From NCBI GenBank assembly GCA_964247055.1, contig OZ176055.1, positions 7,316,001 through 7,380,000 of the forward strand: a stretch of 64,000 nt of DNA, read 5' to 3'. The translations under genes were made by a program, and so were the position numbers. A model generated the notes under the pieces. It saw only the letters and a list, made by a program, of their open reading frames with translations, searched no databases and was not told where the DNA came from. This DNA comes from Paragordius varius (Eukaryota; Nematomorpha). The first letter of the stretch is position 1; each line of letters opens with the position of its first letter. This document shows, in pieces, positions 1 through 13,599 of this stretch.

Positions 1-866
1 GGCCTGGGCCATATTAGAATAAATTCAAAAAACCAAAAAATATAAAAACAGCAGTTTTAGAAGAGAAAATGCATTGTAACTGTAAACTTATTAAATAATC
101 CTTATAAATGTCCAAAAATGCCTTAAACTTTGTTTTTAATCTTTGGACTTTCGAAATTATAAGCCTCCTTAAGGAAATAAATTATTGATGAGAATGTAAT
201 TTTTTTAAAAAACGAAAAACTTTAAAATGGCTGTTTTGAATGACATAAAAGTAATAAATTAGTGTTTCAAAGATAAAAACTCTCTTGAGTTATCTTTTTT
301 GGACATTCCTTGCCATCTAGACAAAGTTTAAGCTATTTTCATCCATTAGTTTAAAAATATATTAATTACGAAAAACGCTCTCGCTTCGCAGGTTTGTCGC
401 TTCCTATGTCCAATATTAACTATCGATGTAAATAAAACATATTAGTATGCATTTTATAGAGTTTTTATTACTCTTACGAATGATATATTACCGGGCATTT
501 GTTGTATATCAAAGAAAAACATTTTGTTATAATTTTTATTTCAGATTTACTGTTAGGATGATAGTAAATATCAGAAAATGCCTAAAACTCGAGTAGCAGA
601 AAAAATTGTTGTCTGTAGTTATAGGTTGTTTAATCCATTTTTAATAAAGATAACTTAACAGCCTTTAACACAGTTACTATTTTTTTTAAACACTAACTTT
701 CGATGATGCAAGCATTCCTCTCTATATTATTTGTAGCTTTTTTCCTCGATTAGAGCTTTTTTACGATAGTACAAATAAGGGGTTGGAGGTAACTAAGAAT
801 GCACTCATGACAATCAGGCCTTTAAATACCAGTTAAAAGCTTTCAATTATATAATTTTATAATATA
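1..866. other. Intergenic, nothing recognised
   Basis: AT-rich sequence with no long open frame, no recognisable protein motif and no obvious terminal repeats. It ends at the 3' terminus of the Helitron beginning at 867. Confidence 0.5.
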
Positions 867-3800
867 CTAGCGTAAATCTCGGGCTGCTACGCGAGGAAGT
901 CCTTCAGACTTCTTAGGGGGGTTTATTGAAAAAAGGGATCAACAAAATTGTGGTCCATATATGTAGATTATTTCGAAACATTATTTAATAGTTATGATCT
1001 CATAGGATTTTAAAAACGGTGCTTCATAGAATACTATGCATTCATACTAATATATTGTTTACTGGTGTGAAGGCCCCAAATCGACTAGCGGAAAAAACCG
1101 CTATATAATTTTTACATTTTTATAGGTGTTATTTAAAGACTTTATTGAACTCGTATGGCTTCTTAAGTTTTTTAAAAATTAGCTCCAAAACTACGCCATT
1201 TTTGTATGGAGTCTCGGTTTTAAACCCCTACCCACAGACCTATATGGAAAAAGCGCTAAGTTAAAATCTTTGCCTTTATAGGGAAAATATTTGGAATCAT
1301 CTCTGATACCATCGTCTCCTGGATTATTCGAAAAATACCTCACTAAATAATCATTATATGATGGCATTTTAGGGCATAAAGGCCCCAAATCGCATGACCC
1401 CAATTTTTACCTAGTTACGGTTAATATTTCAAGCCTTTAATGAGCTTATATGGCTTCATAAATTTTCTGTAAATACGCAATTTCTAAATAGTGGCGCAGT
1501 TTTTAGAGGGTAGCTGCTTACTCAGGGGCTAGTATAAAAAGTGTTGGGCAAAATTTTTGCCTTTATATGGGGAACAGCTGCAATTATCATGGATTCCATA
1601 TGTTCCTATAAATTATTGGAAATATTGCTTTAAACTAAAAAAACATTCTATGGTGGCGCATTTTTAAGGGCGTGAAGGGCCTAATTAACGGCTAATTTTT
1701 AAAAACCCCACGACCTAAATTTTTGCCTTGTTATGGGTATTATTTTAAGCACCTATTGAACTCATATGGTCTGATATGTTTTCTGAAATTTAGCTCCAAA
1801 GGCACGGTATTTTGATATGACGAATCGGTTTTAGCGGGTATCTCCTTATCCGGCAGCCAATATAAAAGAAACGCTCGACTAAAATTTTTGCCTTTCAACA
1901 GGGAATACCTGGAATCCTTATTAAATTTTTACTGTCTATGCTTCTCTGTGACGTAGTCTAACCGATAATCATTCTTAATAATTTGCAATAAATAGAGGTA
2001 ATGGAGATAAAATAATAATAAAAATATTTAATAAAAAGAATGTCTTTAATTATTTTTTTTACGGGTTTTTGTATAGGCTAGCTCAAATATTTACTCGAAT
2101 TGACCATATTTAAACTGTTCCTTATGAAAGTTAATATTCAACTATCATTGGATTTAATTCAAGATTTTCGTTTTACGAAATTATGGTTAGAAGTTTTATT
2201 TTGAAATTGTGTTCACACAGCTGGGATCAAGGGATATAAAAAGTAACTCATTTTTGGTCCCTTTTTAAAGAAAAGAATATACAAATTCGCCAGATATGTG
2301 TTTAACCGAACTCGTATGTCTTCTTAAGTTTTTTAATCAGCTCCAAAACCACGCCATTGTTGTATGGCGTCTCAGTTTTGGACCGGTAGACCCCTACCCA
2401 TAGACATATATTTGAAAGCTCTGATTTAAATTCTTTGCCTTTATATGGCAAATATTTGGAATCATTTTTGATACCATCGTCTCATGGGTATTCGAAAAAT
2501 TACCTTAACACTAAATAATCGTTATATGAAGGCGTATTTTTAGGGGCATAAAGGCCCTAAATAAACGGCTGATTAAAAAAAGCCTGACCTTTTTTATCTA
2601 GTTAAGGGTAATATTTTAATCTTTTAATGAACTCATATGGCTTCATAAATTTCTGTAAATTACCTCCAAAACAACGCGATTTCTATATAGGGCGCAGTTT
2701 TTCTAGTAGCCCCTTACCCAGCCAGGGGCAGGTATAAATAAGCTTTGAGCAAAATTTTGCCTTTATATGGGAAACTGGAATTATCATGGATTCTATATCT
2801 TCCTATTAGACATATAGGTTTCTGAAGTTTGGCCCAAAAAGCATGCTGTATCGATATGGTTTCGCAGTTTTATGCGGATAGCGCCCTAACCAGGGGCGAA
2901 ACAAAAAAACGATCGATTTAAATTTTTACCTTGATTTATGTAATACCTGGAATCATGACTAATTCTATATGCTCTTGTGGGATTTTCGAAAAATGCTTTA
3001 AAACCAAAAAGTGATTCTATGGTGGCCCATTTTTCAGGGCAAGGGCCTAATAGAGGGTTAATTTAATAAAACCGCTCTACTTAAATTTTTGCGTTTTTAC
3101 GGGTAATATTTCAAGCCCTTTAACTCATATGTGATAAATATTAATTTGCCTCCAAAGTCACGCTGTATCGATATAATGGCGCAGCTGTTGGCGGGTAGCC
3201 CCCTACCCTGAGATAAATATAAAAAAGACGCTTAAAATTGCCTTTATAGGGAAATGCCTAGAATCATCATTCTTTCAATATGTTCTGATTAGTTTTTTGG
3301 AAGAATGGCTTTAAAACTAAATAATAGTTCACTGATAGCGCATTTTTTAGGGCGTAAAGGGCCTAATTAATGGCTAATTTAAAAAACCGCTCGAATCAAG
3401 TTTTTGCCCTTTTACAGGTAATATTTCAGGCCCTCATTAAACTTATATGGCCTGATAGGTTTTCTGAAAATTAACTCCTAAAGAATGCAATTTTGATATG
3501 GTGGCGGATTAGGCGTGTAGCTCCCTACCCATAGGCTGATACAAAAAAAGCGCTTGATTAAATTTTTGCCTTTTTACGGAGAATATCTGGAATTATGATT
3601 GATTCCATATGCTCTCATTAGTTTTTGGAAAAAATACCTTAAAACTAAAAAATCATTCTATGGTGGCGCATTTTTAAGGGCATGAAGGGCCTAATTAGCA
3701 GCTAATTTTAAAAAAACCGCACCATCTAAATTTTTGCCTTGTTACGGGTAATATTTTAAGCAGCTATTGAACTCATATGGCCTGTTAGGTTTTCTGAAAA

Positions 3801-4329
3801 GCCCCAAAGGCACGCTGTTTCGATTTAACGGGTAAGTTTTTAGCGGGTATCTCCTTACCCAGCAGCTATCATCAAAAAAACTCTTGACTAAAATTTTTGC
3901 CTTTTAACAGGGAATACCTGGGAATCTTATTTGATTTTTACGGTCTTATACTTTGGGCGAAAAATAGATTCAAAAAATATTTTTGTGGACTTAAGCAGGT
4001 AAAAAGAGGGCCTAAATTAAAAAAGCGAGCCGACTATGTTCGGTGCAATCCAGAAAAAGTCAAAAAAAATCATATTTGAAATCGAATGGTCCAACACGTT
4101 TTCCGGAACATTGTCTCAAAGACATAATTTTTGTGGACTTGTGTTTTCTAAAAAACCCGTTTTTACACGGGGTGGGTCCGAACTGGGGGCCTAATTAAAA
4201 AAAGGGCGTAGCTATTGTCGGGGCATTCATTAATGATTATATTTTTTCGATATTTGGATTTGAATGGGTCTACCGGTTTTCCGGAAACAAATCACAAAGC
4301 CACCACTTTCCATTTTATACATATATAGA
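867..4329 (-). mobile_element. Non-autonomous Helitron, copy A
   Basis: On the minus strand it starts with TCTATATATG just inside 4329. It ends with a short hairpin (AAGTC-TGAA-GGACTT type, about 884-905) followed by ATTTACGCTAG at 867, flanked by A and T as expected for Helitron insertion between A and T. The interior is an array of diverged units of roughly 300 bases. Each repeats phrases such as 'AAATTTTTGCCTTTATA', 'GAACTCATATGGCCT' and 'GTAGCCCCTTACCCAG'. No Rep/helicase coding is visible, so it depends on an autonomous relative. The short reading frame at 1191-1403 is chance. Divergence among units suggests an old array. Confidence 0.75.
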
Positions 4330-5068
4330 TTATTAATAAAACTTAGCATAGTGGTAAATACCTATATTCAATAAGGAAATATATTAATATTTTATCAAAA
4401 TTTTATGGTTTGTAACTATAAAGCCAATTTAAATCATTGTTAAAGGAAATTTTTTACATTTGCAGTAGGGATGTTGCATTTATAAGCGGTCAGACCAGCA
4501 ATTTTTTCTAGACAGGTTAAAAACTCAACCTAATATACGAGATATTTTTTAAACCGTATACACAGTTACCACTTTCCTTTAATCCAATTTTAGATTGTCA
4601 AATGAAATCTAATATAACTCATTTAAATCTATCTTCAATAGGACTATTTACATCTTGTTAATATGTTTAATTAAATTTAAGTATGTATGGTATAATTATG
4701 TAATGATTAATGATATGATATTGGTCCCTTGTTTAAAAAACATCAAAATAAAATTGTTTAAAGTAAACCTTGATATAAAAGAAGGCAAATCTTACCATAT
4801 AATTTATTTAAATCATTTATATAAAAAAAAATTTAAACTGGCAAATTTAAGGGAGATATCTCTTCTAATTTGTTACTAATGTTAAAGATAATGATAAAAT
4901 CATTGTAGTGTTGTACTGTGAAAAGATATATAATTTTAATATAAGTGCCATCCAGCGCAATTAATTTCTAGGCAAAAAAACAGCAGGGGAGCATTGCTTA
5001 ACGCAGCAGCATATTAATTATTTATAAATCACTCACTTTTTTTATTTTATAGTTTATATTTTGCAGAC

Positions 5069-5071
<3 letters not shown>

Positions 5072-5100
<29 letters not shown>
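5072..5100. repeat. (TA)n microsatellite
   Basis: Uninterrupted TA dinucleotides. Similar tracts occur near 8167-8196, 13557-13598, 33182-33214, 60546-60592 and 63869-63898. They are common in this genome and several adjoin TE insertions that target TA. Confidence 0.9.
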
Positions 5101-5106
<6 letters not shown>

Positions 5107-6810
5107 TTATCACCTTTAATGTTTAAAAATTAGGTATATATATACCTGCCCTGTTTTCACTAGAATTATAGCTTTTTCGAGATTTTTGAACAGTAATATA
5201 ATTTTATTACACATCATTAATTTTGTTTATGTGTGTGTAAATAGAGCAATTAAATACAAATGGATGATTTGGAAAATGCCAACTTAGCAACATTTTTATA
5301 TTTATAAAATATTTATAATTATTTATATTTTTATGTAACTTTTAGAATATTTACTATTTTGGACGAAAGAGCGCCCAAAAGCGACAAATTTTAAACACGC
5401 AATGTCCATTCATTTGGGGTTGTTTTAGATTTCGTTGAAGATACTATATATCTAAATATTAGGAATTTTTCTAATTTCTATAGATTCTTTCAATGGTGAT
5501 ATAACTCATGTTTTTGGAGATCCAAGCATTTAAGTATGATTAATGTTAGCCTCAATGTTTTAACTTATTTTAGACTGAGAGAGTTAAAAATAAAATTATT
5601 ATGCACGTAAATTATTTAGGTATATCCCGTTTTCCCCCTCCTCCCAATATAAATTATTAATTAATTGGCAATTTTTATCATAACCAGAAATGATGAATTT
5701 CCAGGGGGTCATATATGTATCTTATAAAAAATATCATATTTATCATATATAAGTTCATTCGCTTAAACTGAGACTCTTCATTAATGCATAACAATTATAC
5801 TTGCTTTATCTATTTGGCAAAAAAACATATTTTGACGAATTGCGCTAAATTATATTTAACCTATGGGGAAGGGAGTTCATTAGGTTTTACACAATCTAAA
5901 CATTTAAGTTGGTTTAGTTGGTTAGGAAACCAAAATGCAATTATTTAAAAATAGCACATAAATCAGATATCAAAAAAACGGCAATTAAAATATAGTCAAC
6001 CACAAGAAAAATTTATTATGACTTTTAGTATGCATAATAATCGATCTATATTAATAAAGTTGCTCCATTTCGAAAAAATATCATTAAATATTAAATTGAA
6101 AGATATGTTATAAATATTGATCGATAGCTGGTCAGACGTGCATGTATTCAACTGCTTTTATCTCAAATAGTTTTGAGAATCAATATCAACACTAATCGCT
6201 ATATGATTCTAAGTGAAATGGGTCGACGATTATGTTAAATAACTGTTTTCCGATTTAACTTTGAAAAATCTTATCCTACTGAAGAAACAAATGAATTATA
6301 ATCAATATCAAGGAGTTATTAATAGAACTATCATTGGCTAGTATAATGGAAAAATTTGCGAAAATTTAAATTTTTGATTAAATGCGCAAAAATAAAAAAC
6401 CTGATACGCTTTCTAAATTTCTGTTTATCCAAGTTGTTTTGAAAATAATAATATATTTCCCAAAACATTTCAATACGGAAGATGCGTATCGATAATATAT
6501 TTTATGAAATATATTTTTTCAATCAAAGCAATTTTATCAGCTATAATTTTGAAATAGTCTTTATATGTTAATAAATTTATACCTAGCTGAGATAAAAAAC
6601 TTTCATCAAATCTGTTTTGTTTTATATATAAAATATGGAAAAAAGTAAAAGTAAAAAAGTCAAACACAATAAAAACCGCACAAAAAGGGGTTTGATTGTA
6701 TGGAGTACAATGTGCATAACTTTATATTTAAGGTTCGGTGATCCAATAAATAAGGTCATATCAAACTTTTAGAGGTTATTGCACATTTTTCATATAACAT
6801 TATTGATTTG

Positions 6811-7290
6811 ATGATAATTGGCGTTATTTTTACATTTTTGAATTAAAACCATTTGATTGCCAAAATGTTTGAATCTTAAATCCTAATTATTTCCACTAAT
6901 CCTAATGTTTTGGTCGTAAAGGATACCTGTACCCATATAAGTTTAATTATATTACTCATGTATTAAATATAACATTATATATTTGATGAAAATTTATTTA
7001 GTCAAAATAAATGATATGGCGTTATTTTTCTAAAAGTTAAGCAACCTTTTATTATTATATAATACATTTTTTAATTTGATTTAAAAGCATTTCATTAATT
7101 TTTGCCAAAATGTTTGAATCTTAAATCCTAATTATTTCCACTAATCCTAATTACATAATTATTTAAGTATTTATTTATATTAGTTTCTTTAAATACAAAT
7201 TATATTTCGCTAAATTAATTCAGTTTGTCGTCAAAGGGTACCTCTACCTATGAATTATAAGTTCAATATATACTCATGTACATCTGTAAT
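6811..7290. repeat. Local imperfect direct duplication
   Basis: Two blocks (about 6811-6975 and 7015-7290) share in order 'GGCGTTATTTTT', 'CCAAAATGTTTGAATC', 'CCTAATTATTTCCACTAAT' and a later 'GTACCTCTACC'-like phrase followed by 'ACTCATGTA'. The spacing differs between the copies. No coding is seen; it may be two halves of an unrecognised repeat element. Confidence 0.6.
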
Positions 7291-10200
7291 TCAATTCTTA
7301 TGTAAAGAAAAAATTTTACAATATAATACACTAATTAATATAATAGAGCCTAATCTATACGGTAGAAGCTTTAGAATTAATTAGAATTAATCAGATTACT
7401 TAGGTTACAATATTGATAAGTACTGAGAATTTAACTGATGTCTGCCGTAAAAACTTGAACAAGTTTGATGTAAAAAGATAAGGTAAACAAGGTCGAAAAA
7501 GCTTATACAGTATGCATTACATTATTTTTGAAGAATTGTCAATATAGTAGCGTAGGGTTATGAAACAACAAATGGTTGCAATTACAATTATATCCTATTT
7601 TACAACATTAAATTTTATTTAATTATAAATAAAATTTGTTTTATACAATATGCTACTGTATTACCGAGTGACCGACAATAATATGAATTGATTAACATTA
7701 CTCTGCATACTGCTGTAGTCATCTTCAAAAATGCAATTAAGTAAGGCTCGTATTATATTTCTATGTTTTTTTAAGTTATACTTTTAGGATCTGATTATTT
7801 TCGGCTTCCTCTATATTAATTAGAAATCATTTTTAAATCTTTTAAATTTAATCCTATCATACATAACCTTTTAAATACTTGTCTTATTAATCCAAATTTT
7901 TATATTCTTTTTTTGCAAAATATAGGAAAAGGGGTGTCTATAACCCCATTTTGTTAAAATTTTTCCAACAACAGTTGGTTTTGGTAAACATCAAAAGTCT
8001 AGGTATTGGACAATACTATAAATATATTAAAGTCATATGAAATTAATGTGTAGAAACGATTGTAACACACATATATATATTTATATATAATAAAAAAATT
8101 TTTAATCCGATATATTTATATTAATGACATATAGCAAGCTTAAAATATCATTAATAATCTATATTATTAATATATATATATATATATATATATATAATTG
8201 ATTCACACAGCATATTTTTGGAGAGGGGATAGGTATCATTGATTAGTTTTTAAACGTATTTGCTTTCTAAATTAAAGATATTTTATTTGTTAACCTTTTC
8301 TGTTTTTCCCTCTCTGCAGGAAGGATTTAAGTCAGTCCTACCATTACTTTTGTAATTTTTTGTATAATACAAAACTTGAATTTTGAAGAAAAAACATATT
8401 TACACCCACTTTATTATAATTAAAAATTCATCCTCAGTATATTTTCATTTTCAATTTTTTATCCCAAAAAAATGTTGTTTAATACGGCTTCAAAGATCCA
8501 TAAATTGGTATGTACTATCATATTATTATTACTTATTGCTGGGTTTGACAATCCTGGAGTCGCCAAAGTCTATGCTTTGACTGAACCTCAATTTGAAAAC
8601 AGAGTTTAGTAAGTATTAATAATCACTTTACAGACTTTTCGACCTTTTCATATTACTCATTAAATAATTTTTAAATTGAGCTCGTAAGCACTAAATAATA
8701 TAATATAGGGTTGTCAATTGCCCCCAATTATATTTATAATTTTAAAATTTTAAATTAAACTTTAATTCTTTTAGTGAAAGAAGAGCAGCTGCTTGGGTCC
8801 CTAGCAGTCGATATGGTCGTTCTGGTCCGGAAAAACGAAGTTTGCCACTATTTTCTCATTTGTGGATTAAAAATAATTTTAATGCAATTTTATAATTTCC
8901 GTAATTTCGTATCGCTTTTTGATGATCATCGCTTTAAATTTGAAATATCATTAATTTTGCAATAAAAGTAATTAGATTTAATAACTATATAATTTTGAAA
9001 AATTAAATTTTTGACATGTAATTTTTCCATAATAATATAGACGGAAATGAATTAGTGTGTTGGTGGGGAGGTCAGGAAATTCGCCCAGGTTATATGATAT
9101 ATATATAACTCAACTTATTTCGTTATAATTTTTAAGCCTTTAGATATTTATTTGGAAATTTTTTTTGTAATGTTGGTAAAAACTAACCACCGCATAGCCT
9201 ATTTATAAAGCGAATTGAATTTTAGTTTTATGGCACGGAAAAATACATGGTTTTTTTATATGATTGAATTAAAAAATCATAACTTAGAGTTAAATCCAAC
9301 CAATTTTGTGCAAAACAAACTGTTTGTTTATAAATTTTTATTTTTGATAAACTCCAAAAGTCTTATAATTTGGAAACCTAATAAAATGGGTTAGTTTGCC
9401 TGAATTGTATACCAATTTTTATAATTGATAAAATTTTCAAGCTACACCGAAAAATTAAGGATTTTTGCGAAAAAGCATAATTTGTTTATTAAAATTAAAA
9501 ATTGGTTCAATTTTACAAATTGCATAAAATTTTGGTGTCCACTACAAAATATTTTGATGATTGAATATAAAAATCCTTAAAAAATCAAACATGTAAAGGA
9601 TGCTAATTTATTAAACCCAATTTGTCGATTCATAGCCATTGTACATGGGTGTATATTCAAAAATAAGTTTTGTAAGAGATAACACAGAGATAAAGATATG
9701 AATCCTACTTAAGACTTGGACCCCCTCGCAACTTGAGTGGGTAATCTTTTATTCGGTTTCAACACCTTTTCTTTTTAAACATGAAGTAATACACATCTAC
9801 AGCCATGATACCAAATATAGCCCCAAAAATTTTAATTTTCTTACGTTTTCTCCTAAAGTGCTTCAATCAAAATTAATGAAATTAAAATTAAATGAATTAT
9901 GGTAATTATATAATCCAGTCCCCATTTTATGGTATTATAAAATATTTAAGCAGTAAATTGGTTATATTCAAAAAATTTATTTAATCTAAGTTGTACTATA
10001 TTGGCTGTTATAATTTTGAAAAATAAATACAATTAATTATATGATTATGGCGAGAATGACGGCAATATATAAACTAAACCTATTTAGGTAAAAAATTATG
10101 AATTTTTTGAAGATTTTAAGCATTATATTAAGTACAGTTATTAAAATATTGATATTATTAAGTATTATACTCTGTAAAATAAAGTAGTTGATAATTATAT

Positions 10201-10479
10201 AACATTCATAATGGTGGCTATGACCGTGAATGACCGTATAGAAAAGATAAAAGCTTGTGATTTTTAAATTTAAGGCGAAATTTGAAGGGGCATCGTTTTT
10301 TAAAGCAAAATCCCTCTTTGATTCGAGTAAATTGTTTGTTTTCAAACTGTTTTCACAATATAACAGCATATCAGTGAGCATTCATCTCAATATATTAAGT
10401 TTGGTGTGTTTCAGATTCCAAGGATAAAAATGCATTAGGTATAGTGTTAAGTATTTACTGGTTTTTAGTACATAAAAAC

Positions 10480-11790
10480 ACTGTCATTGTAAATTTATTA
10501 ATTTTATTTATTTTGCCCATTAATTTCTAAGCATTTCGCCCATCTTTAAACTATTTATATGCTATAAAAACTGATTGTCCTTTGCACCAGTTTTTAAGGT
10601 GTTCTGATCAGCGTATGCTCCATAGATGCAAAGAGGAAATAGTCAGATGGCACCATGGAGGAGTACAGTGAATGTGGAAGAATTTCCCATCTAAGCGATT
10701 TTAGGACATCTATCACTAGTTTTGCAGTGTCATGCAAAATATATTACCATGTCTTCTGGCCCATTTGGTTGTTTTTCGATTATTGCATGACTCATATTAA
10801 TTATTTATTGGCGATAGCGTTGTGAATTAACGGTTTTATCTGCTTCAGAGTTTATAACACACATAACCGCTTTTCACCAAATGGAGGAGCATGGTATTTC
10901 TAGCGAAGTGATTTGGCATTGGTGTAGATGGATCGGCTTGAAATGGAAAAAGCCACGATTTTTTCCGCTTTTAATTTACATTGTAAACCCGCTTCTCATT
11001 CCCCGTTACAATTCGATAAAAATGATTTTGATCCTGAACAGGATTTCACAAGGACTTTGCGATTTTTGATTTGACGTTCATTTAAATTGGGTGATGCCCA
11101 TTGACCGAGCTTTGTCTATCCTATTATTTGTGGACTTATATACCATTTACAGTTCAAATTCACCCTTGAACAATTCAAATTCACCCTCGAACAATTCAAA
11201 TTCACCCTTGAACAATTCAAATTCACCATAAAAATAAATTGTGTGTTTTCGAACTATAATTCATAATATGAAATTTATCTTTATAGCATATTTTATTTTC
11301 TTAGTATTATTTTAATTTGAATCAAAATCTTTATTTTTTAAAAATATAATAATATAGAGGTAATTTTTAATATTGAAAAACATATATTTTAATTGAGGGT
11401 GAATTTGAATTGTTCGAGGGTGAATTTGAATTGTTCAAGGGTGAATTTGAATTGTTTAAGGGTGAATTTGAATTGTAAATGGTATATTATGATATATGTA
11501 ATGCTTCTAATTAGAGTTAAGTCATCATCTAATAACTCGCATTTTATGGTCTTTGTAGTTGGGTCGTCTTCCAAAACGCCCACTCTCTTCGCATTCAAAT
11601 GGCAACTCTTAAAATTTATAAACCATGTTTCAATTAAAGCCTGTTCACCATATGTTTTACCAGCAAAGCTATTCTTCTGAAGAAGTAAAAAAAGTGAGGC
11701 GTGCCGCAAATGTTCTTTTTCAGGCATGAAATTCGACATGAATACCTCTAACGACGGATTCAACTAATGTGTATTTGTTGTTAATGTTAA
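10480..11790 (-). mobile_element. Decayed mariner transposon, split by an M1 MITE
   Basis: Minus-strand translation shows the parts of a mauritiana-like mariner transposase in order. The N-terminal HTH region lies around 11745-11500 (MSNFMPEKEHLRHA, then YGEQALIETWFINFKS). A middle piece near 11110-11060 reads LNERQIKNRK. The catalytic C-terminal part lies around 10770-10600 (LHDTAKLVIDVLKSLRWEIL, then MVPSDYFLFASMEHTL). The matching Mos1 motif is HDNAPSH...YSPDLAPSDYHLFASM. Several stops and frame changes break it, and the DNAP motif has become DTAK, so it is inactive. A 334-bp M1 MITE sits in the middle. Terminal repeats were not found; the ends are approximate. Confidence 0.8.
11151..11484. 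mobile_element. M1 MITE, copy 1 (inside the mariner)
   Basis: Begins TACCATTTACAGTTCAAATT and ends with the inverse, flanked by TA on both sides (11149-11150, 11485-11486). Each terminal arm is built of about four tandem copies of a 19-20 base unit, CAATTCAAATTCACCCTYGA on one side and its reverse complement on the other, around an AT-rich core. It has TA target duplications, terminal inverted repeats and no coding: a Tc1/mariner-type MITE. The arms create repetitive frames (KFTLEQ repeats) that are not genes. Confidence 0.85.
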
Positions 11791-12485
11791 ATGAATAACG
11801 TAGGTGTGTTTCAAATTAATTAGCTGGGTACCTTTCACTGATGTCTTCTCTTAGTTAAACCGTAAAACTTATGAAGTTTGGTGAAAAATTGCATTTTCCC
11901 TTATTTTATTTAAGTGATCATTTGTCTAAAATTTGGTTTTCGAAAAGTAAATGCCGGTAAAACATGTATATGTCAAAAAAAGATTGATATTTCACACAAT
12001 TTTCAAGAGTCAAGTCTTGGCTTGAAAAGTGTCCGCAACAGATATTCATTATTATAAAAGGCAAAAATAGAAAAAAATGTCCAAATTGATTCACCGACAT
12101 AAAATTATATAAATGTATGACATACTATTTCAATATATCCATGTGATTTCCTTATACAAAAATGTATTTAATTTTGATGAAATAAAGATTTTTATAAATC
12201 TAGTCATGTTGCAGGAAGATCCCAGAAAACTCATAAAGTACCCGTGGAAATAGTGCTTGTCTAATCTATCAATATATATAATCTTTTATTAACATTAAAA
12301 TAGTTAGCTTTCTCTGTGGATATTTTATTTCAAAATATATTTATATGGATATTAAATTATATGTCTATATTATGTGAAACTTCAATTATTCATATTTATG
12401 CCTTTTACAAACACCTAAAAAACAAAATTAATAAATTTATTAACAAATATCACAAAATTGTTTTAATGTATTATAGGGAGATTTT

Positions 12486-13553
12486 TCAGCAATTATCAAT
12501 AGATTTGTAATGATCTTCATCGATAGTATTGAATATGTGGCCTTCATTATTTAAAAATTCCAATTCTTTCCTATATATATATATATATGTAAGTTAAAAT
12601 TAGTTATAATTATTATAAATTACACAGACACAAACACACATATATATAATTATAAAATGAATGAAATAGAAATACTCATAAATTTTTTTAAAAATTTCTA
12701 TATACACTTCAAATTTAGCCAAACTCGAAAAAGTGCAAGAGGCATATGAAAAATGAAATTAAAAATTCTATTGTATTCTTTAAATTTAGTCAAAATGAAA
12801 AAAGCGCAGGATGGATATGATAAATAAAATTAAATGTTATATAATTTTGTGATATTATTCTTATTTTTAGATTGTCTTTTTCCCAGACCCCATTTAAATA
12901 TTAAATTCTTGAGTTTTAAATAAACTAACTTTTAATTACAAGTAATTATTTGGTAGCCAATATTTATGCGGTATCAAATTATGTGAAAATAATGCTTTTA
13001 TAAGTTTAAAGTACCCTTACAAAAACACAATACAAAAAGTCTTATAACTGGAGTAAACCAAATAATACACTAACTTATAAACAAATTTTTTATGAATTTT
13101 ATCTTAAACTCAAAATAGCTATTAAGATAACACTTTTTGCGTCTGCCAATAATAAAAAATATCTGGTTTACTATGTTAAATTTTTAAAGTTATATGAAAT
13201 TAGAGTAGTATTATGCGCGCGAATATTGAAGTTATTTGCATCTAATTGTGTATGGGAAAATTTTTTATACTTTTATATAAAAAAAAGGCGTTTTCACAAA
13301 CTCAAACTAAAAAAGGGTGACAAACATTTAAATTTAAACAATTAATTGGAAAAATGAAATCGTTATCTATGTTATACCGTATATTATCTATGGGGACATT
13401 TGGCATTTGTCGTTTAATATCATGCAAAGATGCGCCTTCTTCTGTTCGATTCATTGAAATGACTTTAATTATCTAAAACAAATATAAAATTAAAATATTA
13501 ACGAAAAAAAGTATAAAAATTTGACAAAACACTTTTTTAATACATTTTGGCAT

Positions 13554-13599
<46 letters not shown>

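Larger units (their letters stand above)
4330..10400. other. AT-rich intergenic region, no gene recognised
   Basis: About 6 kb of very AT-rich DNA with scattered short open frames, none with recognisable motifs. It contains (TA)n tracts near 5073-5100 and 8167-8196 and a local duplication near 6811-7290. I saw no host exon. Confidence 0.45.

Noticed and set aside
4460-4560. GGGATGTTGCATTT...GGTCAGACC, resembling the end of the hAT at 22688
   Set aside because: No partner terminus or target duplication found.
6110-6330. A plus-strand DSWSDVH-like phrase reminiscent of hAT transposases
   Set aside because: A single short phrase with stops on both sides and no termini; could be chance.
8160-8200. 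TA tracts as possible promoters
   Set aside because: Simple (TA)n microsatellites are frequent throughout the window and not tied to a gene here.
10037-10381. 114-codon minus-strand frame
   Set aside because: Low complexity, Ile/Phe/Tyr-rich as expected of AT-rich DNA, with no motif or splice context.
11393-11763. Long overlapping frames with KFTLEQ or RVNLNC repeats, looking like a repetitive protein
   Set aside because: They translate the M1 MITE subrepeats on either strand, fused to mariner remnant sequence; no independent gene.
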